A stretch of DNA of 13,708 nucleotides from JBOHHM01 sp050725495 (GTDB lineage: Bacteria > Pseudomonadota > Gammaproteobacteria > Burkholderiales > Burkholderiaceae_C), in assembly GCA_050725495.1 (NCBI GenBank), contig JBOHHM010000128.1, positions 1 through 13,708 of the forward strand. The letters are read 5' to 3'. The notes below the pieces were generated by a model. The model was given only the letters and a program-made list of their open reading frames with translations, made no database searches and was not told the origin of the DNA. Shown piece after piece: positions 1-6,596 of the stretch (positions are counted from its first letter, which is position 1; each line of letters starts with the position of its first letter). A program made the position numbers and the translations under genes.

Positions 1-1
1 G

Positions 2-178
2 GAGCAGGTCAGTCGGCTGTGGCATCGCACGCTGTGCCGCCGCAGTCAAGCCAAGCACCTGAGCTGGAAGCGCATGCACAGAATAGTCGCGCACTGGTTG
101 CCCCGCCCACGCATCTGCCACCCTTACTCGAACCAGCGTCTGATCGTCACGACCCAAGGCAGGAGCCGTATGCGGTAA
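2..178 (+). CDS. Group II intron-encoded reverse transcriptase/maturase, C-terminal end (partial)
   Basis: The last 58 codons of an intron-encoded protein; the rest lies off the left edge. Visible residues include LWHRTLCRRSQ, then WKRM, then WLPRPRICHPY and the tail TTQGRSRMR. This tryptophan- and arginine-rich pattern is how many proteobacterial group II intron maturases end, after the RT and X (maturase) domains. The full protein would bind its own intron RNA, help splicing and reverse-transcribe it during retrohoming. The frame is open from base 2 to a TAA at 176-178. Support comes from what follows directly: the RNA domains V and VI of a group II intron. The stop codon lies inside domain V, so the reading frame runs out of domain IV into the catalytic RNA. 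Whether the missing upstream part is intact cannot be judged. No H-N-H endonuclease motif is visible in the part seen. Confidence 0.85.
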   Translation, partial: EQVSRLWHRTLCRRSQAKHLSWKRMHRIVAHWLPRPRICHPYSNQRLIVTTQGRSRMR

Positions 179-196
179 TTCCGCACGTACGGATCT
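163..196 (+). ncRNA. Group II intron domain V (catalytic hairpin)
   Basis: A 34-base hairpin with the AGC catalytic triad at 164-166. The lower stem is 163-170 with 188-195, the upper stem TGCGG (171-175) with CCGCA (181-185), and the loop TAATT. The CG at 186-187 forms the two-base bulge expected on the 3' strand. The base opposite G165 is A193, whereas the family usually has a G-U wobble there. The loop TAATT is also not a classic GNRA tetraloop. Both could be features of this intron's class rather than damage. Confidence 0.8.
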
Positions 197-198
197 GT

Positions 199-232
199 GG
201 AGGGGGTGTTGGGTGACTGGCATTCCTACTCC
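199..232 (+). ncRNA. Group II intron domain VI with bulged branch-point A
   Basis: The basal stem GGAG (199-202) pairs with CTCC (229-232). The next stem GGGGTG (203-208) pairs with CATTCC (221-226) using two G-T wobbles. The upper part (209-212 with 217-220) closes a GTGA loop at 213-216, which is a GNRA tetraloop. T227 and A228 are unpaired on the 3' side; A228 is the likely branch-point adenosine that attacks the 5' splice site to form the lariat. Confidence 0.78.
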
Positions 233-353
233 GACTGTTTGTCATGAATGCGGGTTTACTTTAGACTTCAAGCATGTCGCCCCCAATCCAGTTTGCGTTG
301 CCGCTATCCGGAAAACGAGTTTTTTAGCGTCCCGTCCCACCGAACGAGCGCCG

Positions 354-1331
354 ATGGACCCCAGGCTGCCACTGTCAGAATTCGCCGTCATCAGCACCCC
401 TGATCTGGACCAGGCACGGGACGAAGTGGCGCGGATTTTTTGTCCGCATCGGCTGCAACTGGGGCACGGCTCTGCCCCCTTCGACACCCGCCACCATGTC
501 GCCCGACTGGGCGATATCTTCCTGAACTATGTCCAATACGGCGCCGAGGTGGTCATCGATCCCGGCTGCCTGGGCGACTTCTACTTGCTGCAGATTCCCA
601 TGGCGGGCAGCGCGGACATCCATTGGGGGCGGCAGAGCTTCACGGCCAGTCCCGAATGCGCCTCCCTCATATCACCGAGCCAGCCGCTGACCATGCGCTG
701 GAGGGATGCGACGCCCCACATCATCGTCAAGCTCGACAGCAAGCTTGTGCTGCGGCACTGGGAAGCCTTGATTGGCGAGGCCGCCGGCGCCCGACCCCTT
801 GAATTTGACGCGGCGCTGCCCACTGGCCATGGCCCCGGCGCCAGCGTCAAGCATCTGGTCGATTTTCTGGTGCAGCAGCTGTCTTGCGGCCGCACGGCCC
901 TGACGACCCCGTTTCTGGTGCAGGCCGAGGCGGGCCTGATTCAGACCTTGCTGGGCCAGCTCCCGCACAACCAGAGTCAGCGTCTGTTGCCGCGACCGCC
1001 CGACGTAGCACCACGCGCTGTCAAGCGCGCGAAGGAATACATCGCAGCCAATTTACGGGAGGCCGTTTCGGTCAACGACATCGCCGCCGCGAGCGGCCTG
1101 TGCGTGCGCAGCTTGCAAGCCACTTTTCGTCAGCACACAGGGCAGTCCCCGATGGTGTTCCTGCGCGAGCAGCGACTTCAAGCTGTTCATGCGCAACTGG
1201 CCCAGGCAGCGCCAGGCACGACGGTGACCGAGGTCGCCCTGCAGTATGGTTTTTGCCATCTGGGCCGTTTTGCACAAAGCTATTCCAAGAAGTTCGGCCA
1301 GACTCCGCATGCCACCTTATCGGGGCGTTGA
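354..1331 (+). CDS. AraC-family transcriptional regulator
   Basis: A 325-residue DNA-binding regulator. Residues about 10-180 resemble the AraC_binding_2 sensor domain seen in regulators of aromatic-compound dioxygenase genes (AndR-like): an N-terminal FAVIST segment, then FYLLQIPMAG near 76-85. The C-terminus has the two AraC helix-turn-helix units: about 239-266 (SVNDIAAASGLCVRSLQATF) and 291-318 (VTEVALQYGFCHLGRFAQSY), ending with the typical KKFGQTP. The ATG at 354 was chosen because the longer open frame, from 213, would begin inside intron domain VI; the ribosome site is weak. The inducer and target genes are unknown. It is convergent with the hydrolase gene (5 bases between stops), so that gene is not an obvious divergent target. 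Its natural upstream neighbour and part of its promoter region may have been displaced by the intron. Confidence 0.85.
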   Translation: MDPRLPLSEFAVISTPDLDQARDEVARIFCPHRLQLGHGSAPFDTRHHVARLGDIFLNYVQYGAEVVIDPGCLGDFYLLQIPMAGSADIHWGRQSFTASPECASLISPSQPLTMRWRDATPHIIVKLDSKLVLRHWEALIGEAAGARPLEFDAALPTGHGPGASVKHLVDFLVQQLSCGRTALTTPFLVQAEAGLIQTLLGQLPHNQSQRLLPRPPDVAPRAVKRAKEYIAANLREAVSVNDIAAASGLCVRSLQATFRQHTGQSPMVFLREQRLQAVHAQLAQAAPGTTVTEVALQYGFCHLGRFAQSYSKKFGQTPHATLSGR

Positions 1332-1336
1332 CAGGA

Positions 1337-2419
1337 TCAAGTCAAGTCCCTCAGGGGGTGGGCGTGCGCCGGCCAGGGGCTGGCAAAGAACGGCGCCACC
1401 ATGTCGGGCGTGACGTCCTCGATGCGGGTCGGATTCCAGCGAGGGCTGTGGTCCTTGTCCACCGCCAGGGCGCGCACGCCTTCGACTGTCTCGCTGGCCG
1501 CGCCGGGGCGAAGCTGGAAACAGTGGCGCACCAGATCGCGCTCCATGCGCAGATCGTCGGCCAGGCCCATGCGGCGGGCGCGGCGGACCTGCTCCAGCAC
1601 CACATGCAGCATCAGCGGCGAGCGCTTGCGCAGGGTGGCGGTCGTATGGGCCGCCCAGTCCGAGGAAGAAGCCTTCAGCGCGGCAATGATGTCCGTCACC
1701 GATTCCTGCCCAAAACAATGGTCAATTTCGGTGCGGGCCCCGGTAGATGGGGCCGGAGGCGCTATGAATTGTGTAGCAAGCCACGGCTGCAGCGCGTCGG
1801 CGCTGCCAAAATCGCACGTCCCCAGGGCCTCCCACAGAGCGGCCTGCCGGGTCGAATCCAGGTAGCGATCGGCCAGGCCGAAGGCAATGGCGTCGCCGGC
1901 GCCCAGCAACTCGCCGCTCAGCGCCAGCCACTCACCCACGCGGCCCGGGCAACGGCTCAGGAAATAGCCGCCTCCCACATCGGGAAAGAGGCCAATGTTG
2001 GTCTCGGGCATGGCCAGCTTGCTGCGCTCGGTCACGATGCGCAGGCTCGCACCTTGGCTGATGCCCATGCCGCCGCCCATGACGATGCCGTCCATGAAGG
2101 CGATGGTGGGCTTGGGGTAGGCGTGGATCAGGTGGTTGAGGCTGTACTCCTCGGTGAAGAAGTCTTCCAGCTGCGGGTTGCCGGCCAGCGCCGCCTGGTA
2201 GAAAAAGTGGATGTCACCGCCGGCGCAGAAGCCGCCGAATGCCCCCTCCTTGTTGCTGCCCCGGATGGCCACGGCCTGGACGGCCGCGTCGTCACGCCAG
2301 GACAGCAAGGCCGCCGTGATGTCGCGGATCATGGCCAAGGTCAGCGCATTGAGGGCCTTGGGGCGGTTCAGCGTGATGAAGCCCACGCTGCCGCGAACTT
2401 GCACGATGACATCAGTCAT
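1337..2419 (-). CDS. 3-hydroxyisobutyryl-CoA hydrolase-like enoyl-CoA hydratase/isomerase family protein
   Basis: A 360-residue crotonase-fold enzyme of the ECH_2 (HIBCH) type, longer than ordinary enoyl-CoA hydratases (about 260). Visible motifs are FCAGGDI (64-70) and MGGGMGIS (114-121) for the CoA oxyanion hole, and MPETNIGLFPDVGGGYF (137-153), whose Glu139 and Asp147 match the presumed catalytic acids of HIBCH. The C-terminal region has the family pattern LEQVRRAR...RMERDLVRH, EGVRALAVDKDHSPRW and EDVTPDMVAPFF. In valine breakdown HIBCH releases 3-hydroxyisobutyrate from its CoA ester; bacterial paralogues may act on other 3-hydroxyacyl-CoAs, so the substrate is inferred. The ATG overlaps the end of the upstream exporter gene by 8 bases and has a GGAG site 8 bases before it, so translation is probably coupled. 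The product is soluble and cytoplasmic. Confidence 0.88.
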   Translation of the reverse strand: MTDVIVQVRGSVGFITLNRPKALNALTLAMIRDITAALLSWRDDAAVQAVAIRGSNKEGAFGGFCAGGDIHFFYQAALAGNPQLEDFFTEEYSLNHLIHAYPKPTIAFMDGIVMGGGMGISQGASLRIVTERSKLAMPETNIGLFPDVGGGYFLSRCPGRVGEWLALSGELLGAGDAIAFGLADRYLDSTRQAALWEALGTCDFGSADALQPWLATQFIAPPAPSTGARTEIDHCFGQESVTDIIAALKASSSDWAAHTTATLRKRSPLMLHVVLEQVRRARRMGLADDLRMERDLVRHCFQLRPGAASETVEGVRALAVDKDHSPRWNPTRIEDVTPDMVAPFFASPWPAHAHPLRDLT

Positions 2420-3287
2420 TTCTTTGTCTCCAACCTAGCAATTCATTCGTCGCCAGCGCACCGATCACCAGCGCGCCACCGGTCAACACCGTCGGGCCCG
2501 GCGCTTCGTTGGCACCCAGCCAGGCCAGGGCGATGCCAAAAATCACTTCGAGCAGGGCCAGCAAGGCCACCTCGGGCGCCTTGAGCACGCGCGCGCACAT
2601 CACCGACAGCGCGCAGGGAATGGCCAGCTGCACCAGACCGAGCAGGGCCAGCCAGCCCATGTCGTGTGCTGTGGCCGCAAAGGGAAGCGCCAGCGGCAGC
2701 GTGGCCAGCGAGGAAATCAACGCTCCCAGCAGCACCGCGGGCACCAGGTCGACGTTGTTCCCCTGGGCGTGGCTGCGCTGCACCACCGTCCAGTTGACGG
2801 CGCCCGCGATGGGCACGCATAAAGCGACTAGCGTGCCGGCAATGTGCCCACCCGACACCTGCGTGCCATACATGTAGGCAATGCCCAGGCCAGCCACCAT
2901 GATCGCGCCCCAGGTGCGCAGCGGCAGGCGGTGGCCAATGAAGATGCGGGCCAGCAGGGCGGTCAGCAGCGGCCCGACCGACATGGTGACCAGCACGTTG
3001 GCCACCGTGGTCAAGGTGATCGCCACCATGAAGGCGGTGAACATCACGCTCCAGCAGACGCCGGAGATCCACAGGGTCGCGCCGCCGTGGCGGATCTTTC
3101 CGAAGACCTGTCGTCCGTCCACGCCCAGCAAAATCGTCAGCAGCGACACCAGCGTGAAGAAGCTGCGCCAAAAAGTCACTTCAAAGCTGCGCGCATGCTC
3201 GAGCTGGCGTGTGACCACGCCCGCGATGGACCACATCAGGGTCACCGCCACCATCAGCCAGACGGCCCGCGTGTGGCTGAGCTTCAT
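2412..3287 (-). CDS. DMT/EamA-family transporter (10-TM exporter type)
   Basis: A 291-residue, very hydrophobic inner-membrane protein with the two-fold EamA layout. The first half begins WLMVAVTLMWSIAGVVTRQL and carries WRSFF. The second half ends with LALLEVIFGIALAWLGANE (about 241-259), a family hallmark, and a final helix near TVLTGGALVIGALATNELL. Ten helices are expected from the spacing of hydrophobic blocks. Relatives export amino acids, nucleotides or other small metabolites; the substrate cannot be read from sequence. The start ATG overlaps the typA stop as ATGA, and the stop lies inside the start of the acyl-CoA hydrolase gene, so the gene is translationally coupled on both sides. 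It therefore probably depends on transcription from typA or the nusA operon. Confidence 0.88.
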   Translation of the reverse strand: MKLSHTRAVWLMVAVTLMWSIAGVVTRQLEHARSFEVTFWRSFFTLVSLLTILLGVDGRQVFGKIRHGGATLWISGVCWSVMFTAFMVAITLTTVANVLVTMSVGPLLTALLARIFIGHRLPLRTWGAIMVAGLGIAYMYGTQVSGGHIAGTLVALCVPIAGAVNWTVVQRSHAQGNNVDLVPAVLLGALISSLATLPLALPFAATAHDMGWLALLGLVQLAIPCALSVMCARVLKAPEVALLALLEVIFGIALAWLGANEAPGPTVLTGGALVIGALATNELLGWRQRND

Positions 3288-5113
3288 GCAGCTTCGCGCA
3301 AGGCCTTTTTGCGTTCGTGCTCTTTGAGGTAACGCTTGCGCAGCCGGATGCTCTTGGGCGTGATCTCGACCAGCTCGTCGTCCTCGATGAACTCCACTGC
3401 GTATTCCAGCGTGAGCTGGATCGGAGGCGTGATCTTGATCGCGTCTTCCTTGCCGCTGACGCGGAAGTTGGTGAGCTGCTTCATGCGCACGGCGTTCACG
3501 ACGAGGTCGTTGTCGCGGCTGTGGATGCCGACGATCATGCCCTCGTAGACCGGGTCGCCGGCCTTCACGAACATGCGGCCGCGATCGTCGAGCTTGCCCA
3601 GGGCGTAGGTCACGATTTCGCCGTCGTCCATGCTGATCAGCACGCCGTTCTTGCGCGATTCGATCTCGCCCTTGAAGGCTTCGTAGCCGTCGAAGATGTT
3701 GCTGGCCAGACCGGTGCCGCGCGTCAGGTTCAGGAATTCGTTCTGGAAACCGATCAAGCCGCGCGCCGGAATGCGGTATTCGAGGCGCACGCGGCCGCGG
3801 CCGTCCGACTCCATATTCACCAGGTCGCCCTTGCGTTCGCCCAGGGCCTGCATCACGCCGCCCTGGTGGCCCTCCTCGATGTCCACAGTCAGCAGCTCGA
3901 TAGGCTCATGGCGCTCGCCGTTGACTTCTTTGAACACCACGCGCGGCTTGGACACGGCCAGCTCGTAGCCCTCGCGACGCATGTTTTCCAGCAGGATGGT
4001 CAGGTGCAGTTCACCGCGGCCCGAGACTTCGTAGATGCCGTCCTCGTCGGTGTCGCGCACGCGCAGCGCCACGTTGGCCTGCAGTTCACGGTCGAGGCGG
4101 TCGCGCAGCTGGCGGCTGGTCACGAACTTGCCTTCGCGGCCGGCCAGCGGCGAGTTGTTGACACAGAAGTTCATGGTCAGCGTCGGCTCGTCGATCTTGA
4201 GCATGGGCAGCGGCGCGGGTTGAAGCGGGTCGGTGATCGTGACACCGATGCCGACCTGCTCAATGCCCGAGATCAGCACGATGTCGCCAGGGCCGGCTTC
4301 GGTGGCCTGGATGCGCTCCAGGCCTTCGAACTTGAGGATCTGCTGGACCTTGGCCTTGCCCAGCGTCTGCGCGGGGCCCTGCATCACCAGCACTTCTTGC
4401 GTCGGGCGGATGGTGCCGGCGTTGATGCGGCCCACGCCGATGCGGCCGACGTAGGTGGAGTAGTCGAGCGAGGAAATCTGCAGCTGCAGCGGCGCATCGG
4501 TCTCGCCTTCGTGCGCCGGCACATGCTCGAGCACGGTGTCGAACAGCGGCGCCAGATCCTTGCCCCACTGCTCGCCCGGCGCGCCCTCTTCCATCGCGGC
4601 CCAGCCATTCAGGCCCGAAGCGTAGACCACGGGGAAGTCGAGCTGTTCCTCGGTCGCGCCCAGCTTGTCAAACAGGTCGAAGGCGGCGTTGATCACGTAG
4701 TCAGGCCGTGAACCGGGGCGGTCCACCTTGTTCACCACGACGATGGGCTTGAGACCCAGGGCCAGCGCCTTCTTGGTCACGAAGCGGGTTTGCGGCATCG
4801 GGCCCTCGACCGCGTCGATCAGCAGCACCACGCCGTCCACCATCGAGAGCGCACGCTCGACCTCGCCGCCGAAGTCGGCGTGGCCGGGCGTGTCGACGAT
4901 GTTGATGTGCGTGCCCTTCCAGCTGACCGCGCAGTTCTTGGCCAGGATGGTGATGCCGCGCTCTTTTTCGAGGTCGTTGCTGTCCATCACGCGCTCGGCC
5001 ACCTTTTCGTTTTCACGGAAGGTGCCGCTCTGGCGCAGCAGCTGGTCCACCAGGGTGGTCTTGCCATGGTCGACGTGGGCGATGATGGCGATGTTGCGGA
5101 TTTGTTTGTTCAT
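3284..5113 (-). CDS. typA: Translational GTPase TypA/BipA
   Basis: A 609-residue ribosome-binding GTPase of the EF-G/LepA group, involved in 50S assembly at low temperature and stress adaptation. GTPase motifs are G1 AHVDHGKT (12-19), G2 RGITI (52-56), G3 DTPGH (74-78) and G4 NKVD (128-131). Further on come EF-G-like beta-barrel and domain III/V segments (GRGELHLTILLENMRREGYE, then PARGLIGFQNEFL) and the basic BipA C-terminus. The length matches E. coli (about 607). The ATG at 5113 is preferred over longer in-frame starts up to 5233: it gives the canonical MNKQIRNIAIIAHVDHGKT, has AAAGG 8 bases upstream, and the extra upstream codons are only repeat-element sequence. It begins 13 bases after the truB stop. 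Its ATGA end overlaps the exporter gene. Confidence 0.97.
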   Translation of the reverse strand: MNKQIRNIAIIAHVDHGKTTLVDQLLRQSGTFRENEKVAERVMDSNDLEKERGITILAKNCAVSWKGTHINIVDTPGHADFGGEVERALSMVDGVVLLIDAVEGPMPQTRFVTKKALALGLKPIVVVNKVDRPGSRPDYVINAAFDLFDKLGATEEQLDFPVVYASGLNGWAAMEEGAPGEQWGKDLAPLFDTVLEHVPAHEGETDAPLQLQISSLDYSTYVGRIGVGRINAGTIRPTQEVLVMQGPAQTLGKAKVQQILKFEGLERIQATEAGPGDIVLISGIEQVGIGVTITDPLQPAPLPMLKIDEPTLTMNFCVNNSPLAGREGKFVTSRQLRDRLDRELQANVALRVRDTDEDGIYEVSGRGELHLTILLENMRREGYELAVSKPRVVFKEVNGERHEPIELLTVDIEEGHQGGVMQALGERKGDLVNMESDGRGRVRLEYRIPARGLIGFQNEFLNLTRGTGLASNIFDGYEAFKGEIESRKNGVLISMDDGEIVTYALGKLDDRGRMFVKAGDPVYEGMIVGIHSRDNDLVVNAVRMKQLTNFRVSGKEDAIKITPPIQLTLEYAVEFIEDDELVEITPKSIRLRKRYLKEHERKKALREAA

Positions 5114-5125
5114 GATGGTGCCTTT

Positions 5126-5206
5126 GTCATGCTGAGCGCAGCGAAGATTCTTCGGCATGCGCAGGGTGGGCTGGTGTCTGAGATCCTTCGCGTCGCTCAG
5201 GATGAC
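5126..5206. repeat. REP-like imperfect inverted repeat spanning the truB end and typA leader
   Basis: Two 27-base arms, 5126-5152 and 5180-5206, are inverted copies that match at 21 of 27 positions, around a 27-base centre. The core of each arm is CTGAGCG..GCGAAG. The family is recognisable by its translations: CHPERREGS on the minus strand (in truB) and ILSDAKDL in another minus frame. Both strings turn up often as spurious protein ends wherever such elements occur in bacterial genomes. Here the element supplies the truB tail and stop codon and ends at the typA ribosome site. As RNA it would fold into a long imperfect hairpin. It has no T-run, so it is not a standard terminator. Confidence 0.8.
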
Positions 5207-6149
5207 AAGCCAGCAGGATTTGCTGTATTTCAATGGGGCTCAACAGCCGCCCGGGGATCAGTTCGCCGGCCCTGATGTGGGCCGTGCCCAGCAAGGCATG
5301 GGGTTGTTCGCCAAACACTGCCACAGGCTCGGCGTCCGGCCAGGTACCGCGGCGGCGCAGGCCGCTCAAGAAACGCCCGGCACTGTCGCTGTCCAGCGTG
5401 ACGCGCTGGTGATCGGTCAGCAAGGCCTCGACCGGCAGCAGGCAGGCCATGCGCTCGGCCTCGCTCATGGCCTCCAGCGCGGCCAGCGTCACGCACTGCG
5501 AGACATCGAAGCCGCCAGTGGCGGTGCGGCGCAACGCCGTCAGATGGGCGCCGCAGCCCAGCGCTTCGCCGATGTCCTCGCCCAGCGTGCGGATGTAGGT
5601 GCCCTTGCTGCATTTTGCTATTATTTTGAGAGCGATGTACGCTTGTATTTCGGGGACAATCGCCACGCTCAGCTTGAAAATCTCGACTTCTCGCGCGGCC
5701 CGCTCCACCTCCACGCCGGCACGCGCGTATTCGTACAAGGCCTTGCCATCCTTCTTGAGGGCGCTGTGCATGGGCGGCACCTGGCGGATGCGGCCGGTAA
5801 AGCGCTGCGTCACCTCTCGGATCTGCGCCTCGCTGACCTCAACCGCACGCTCAGCAATCACCTCGCCCTCGGCGTCGCCGGTGCTGGTCTTGAGCCCCAA
5901 GCGGGCGACGGCCTCATAAGTCTTGTCGGCATCCAGGTGCAGCTGGCTGAACTTGGTGGCCGCCCCAAAGCACAGCGGCAGGACGCCGGTGGCCAAAGGA
6001 TCGAGCGTGCCCGTATGGCCGGCTTTTTCGGCCCGCAGCAGCCATTTGGCTTTTTGCAGCGCGTCGTTGCTCGACAGACCCAATGGCTTGTCGAGCAGCA
6101 GCACCCCATGCACGGGGCGCCTCACGACCCTCGTGCGCGGCGCGTTCAA
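5127..6149 (-). CDS. truB: tRNA pseudouridine(55) synthase TruB
   Basis: A 340-residue enzyme that converts U55 to pseudouridine in the T-loop of tRNAs. The nucleophile is Asp50 in GHTGTLDPLATGVLPL (44-59). Other family blocks are DKTYEA (75-80), QVPPMHSALKKDGKALYEYAR (two overlapping parts, 123-143), CSKGTYIRTLGEDIG (180-194) and GCGAHLTALRR (198-208). The start is TTG at 6149, two bases after the rbfA stop, with GAGGA about 6 bases upstream inside the rbfA end; no ATG fits better. Two oddities are visible. The last 26 residues (from Cys315, CHPERREGS...) are encoded by an inverted-repeat element and are probably not ancestral. Also, a repeat-like AT-rich patch encodes ALKIIA (173-178) just before the CSKGTYIRT motif. 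Neither breaks the frame, and all catalytic motifs remain. Confidence 0.95.
   Translation of the reverse strand: MNAPRTRVVRRPVHGVLLLDKPLGLSSNDALQKAKWLLRAEKAGHTGTLDPLATGVLPLCFGAATKFSQLHLDADKTYEAVARLGLKTSTGDAEGEVIAERAVEVSEAQIREVTQRFTGRIRQVPPMHSALKKDGKALYEYARAGVEVERAAREVEIFKLSVAIVPEIQAYIALKIIAKCSKGTYIRTLGEDIGEALGCGAHLTALRRTATGGFDVSQCVTLAALEAMSEAERMACLLPVEALLTDHQRVTLDSDSAGRFLSGLRRRGTWPDAEPVAVFGEQPHALLGTAHIRAGELIPGRLLSPIEIQQILLACHPERREGSQTPAHPAHAEESSLRSA
5617..5633 (+). repeat. 17-bp intragenic repeat, copy A (in truB)
   Basis: GCTATTATTTTGAGAGC, one of three related 17-mers in the window fitting GCTAT-N7-A(G/T)AGC. It forms part of an AT-rich island in an otherwise GC-rich gene and encodes ALKIIA on the minus strand. 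Following bases (about 5634-5665) keep a loosely similar GCTTG pattern, suggesting remains of a longer mobile repeat. The sequence is similar to short repeats I recall from Comamonadaceae genomes; that recollection is unchecked. Confidence 0.5.
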
Positions 6150-6151
6150 GT

Positions 6152-6526
6152 TCAGTCCTCGTTTTTGGAACGTGAAGCGACCGCCTGCGCGATCAAGGCG
6201 TTCATATCGGCGGCACGCTCAGTCGTGCGGTCAAACTGGAAATGCAGCGTCGGAACGGTGTGGATGTGCAGGCGCTTAAACAGACCGTTGCGCAGAAAGC
6301 CCGCGGCCTGGTTCAGCGCCGTCTCGCACTCCTTGGGGTCACCCACCAGCACGCTGAAGAACACCTTGGCGTGGGCGTAGTCGGGCGTGACCTCCACCGC
6401 CTGCAGCGTCACCATGCCGACTCGCGGGTCCTTGATCTCGCGCGCGATCAGCTCCGTCAGATCGCGCTGGATCTGATCGGCCACTTTGAAGCCGCGGTTA
6501 GGGATGGATGACTTCTTGGCAGGCAT
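6152..6526 (-). CDS. rbfA: 30S ribosome-binding factor RbfA
   Basis: A 124-residue KH-like protein that binds the 30S subunit near the 5' helix of 16S rRNA and aids late maturation, especially in the cold. Hallmarks are SSIPNRGFKVADQIQRDL (6-23), KDPRVGMVT (32-40), VTPDYAHAKVFFSVL (46-60) and PTLHFQFDRTTERA (92-105). The ATG at 6526 matches the usual family start. A GTG at 6565 in the same frame would add 13 residues made of repeat sequence (STLNAQ), so it is less likely. The ATG has no clear ribosome site: CAACCCGTCGAC precedes it, and a repeat hairpin lies 15 bases further upstream. Translation may therefore depend on coupling or be structure-controlled. Its end carries the ribosome site for truB. 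Confidence 0.94.
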   Translation of the reverse strand: MPAKKSSIPNRGFKVADQIQRDLTELIAREIKDPRVGMVTLQAVEVTPDYAHAKVFFSVLVGDPKECETALNQAAGFLRNGLFKRLHIHTVPTLHFQFDRTTERAADMNALIAQAVASRSKNED

Positions 6527-6534
6527 GTCGACGG

Positions 6535-6579
6535 GTTGAGCGTTGAGCGTTGAGCGGATTGTCACGCTGAACGCTCAAC
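6535..6579 (-). repeat. Heptamer repeat hairpin between infB and rbfA
   Basis: On the plus strand GTTGAGC occurs three times in perfect tandem (6535-6555). Then, after 9 bases, GCTGAAC (6566-6572) and GCTCAAC (6573-6579) follow as inverted units. The 15-base arms 6542-6556 and 6565-6579 pair at 14 of 15 positions with an 8-base loop. A diverged unit, ACTGAACGCT, continues to 6589. In the minus-strand transcript the hairpin sits just before the rbfA start. There is no U-run, so a terminator is unlikely; it may be a translational or RNA-processing element, or simply a repeat expansion. Confidence 0.7.
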
Positions 6580-6596
6580 ACTGAACGCTGGACCTC

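Larger units (their letters stand above)
1..235 (+). mobile_element. Group II intron, 3' end (partial)
   Basis: Right-hand end of a mobile self-splicing retroelement, comprising the end of the maturase ORF, domain V (about 163-196) and domain VI (about 199-232). The inferred 3' splice boundary is after position 235 (CCGAC|TGTTT). The element is read on the plus strand, the same direction as the downstream AraC gene, and its end lies 118 bases before that gene's start. The 5' end is outside the window, so the insertion target, length and class cannot be fixed. The boundary was chosen because the bulged A of domain VI then sits 7 bases from the 3' end and the intron ends in AC, both usual for group II introns. 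Confidence 0.82.

Noticed and set aside
298..326. Possible promoter TTGCCG - 17 bases - TTTTTA before the AraC gene.
   Set aside because: The -10 is a poor match and the pairing may be chance; not strong enough to list.
213..353. N-terminal extension of the AraC regulator.
   Set aside because: Its start falls inside group II intron domain VI and the extra 47 residues have no similarity to the family start; ATG 354 is preferred.
884..2584. A 566-codon plus-strand open frame across the end of the AraC gene, the hydrolase gene and part of the exporter gene.
   Set aside because: It runs over three recognised genes in other frames and shows no family motif; a shadow of third-position GC.
3317..4711. 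Long antisense frame opposite typA (and similar ones at 9510-11183 opposite nusA and 11789-13180 opposite yejF).
   Set aside because: All mirror well-supported genes and have histidine/leucine/aspartate-rich composition typical of antisense frames in high-GC DNA.
5114..5233. N-terminal extension of TypA containing ILSDAKDLR.
   Set aside because: It is repeat-element translation and overlaps truB; the standard MNKQIRNIAIIAHVDHGKT start with its own ribosome site is at 5113.
6535..6579. CRISPR-like or terminator interpretation of the heptamer repeats.
   Set aside because: Units are 7 bases with no unique spacers, and there is no U-run after the hairpin.
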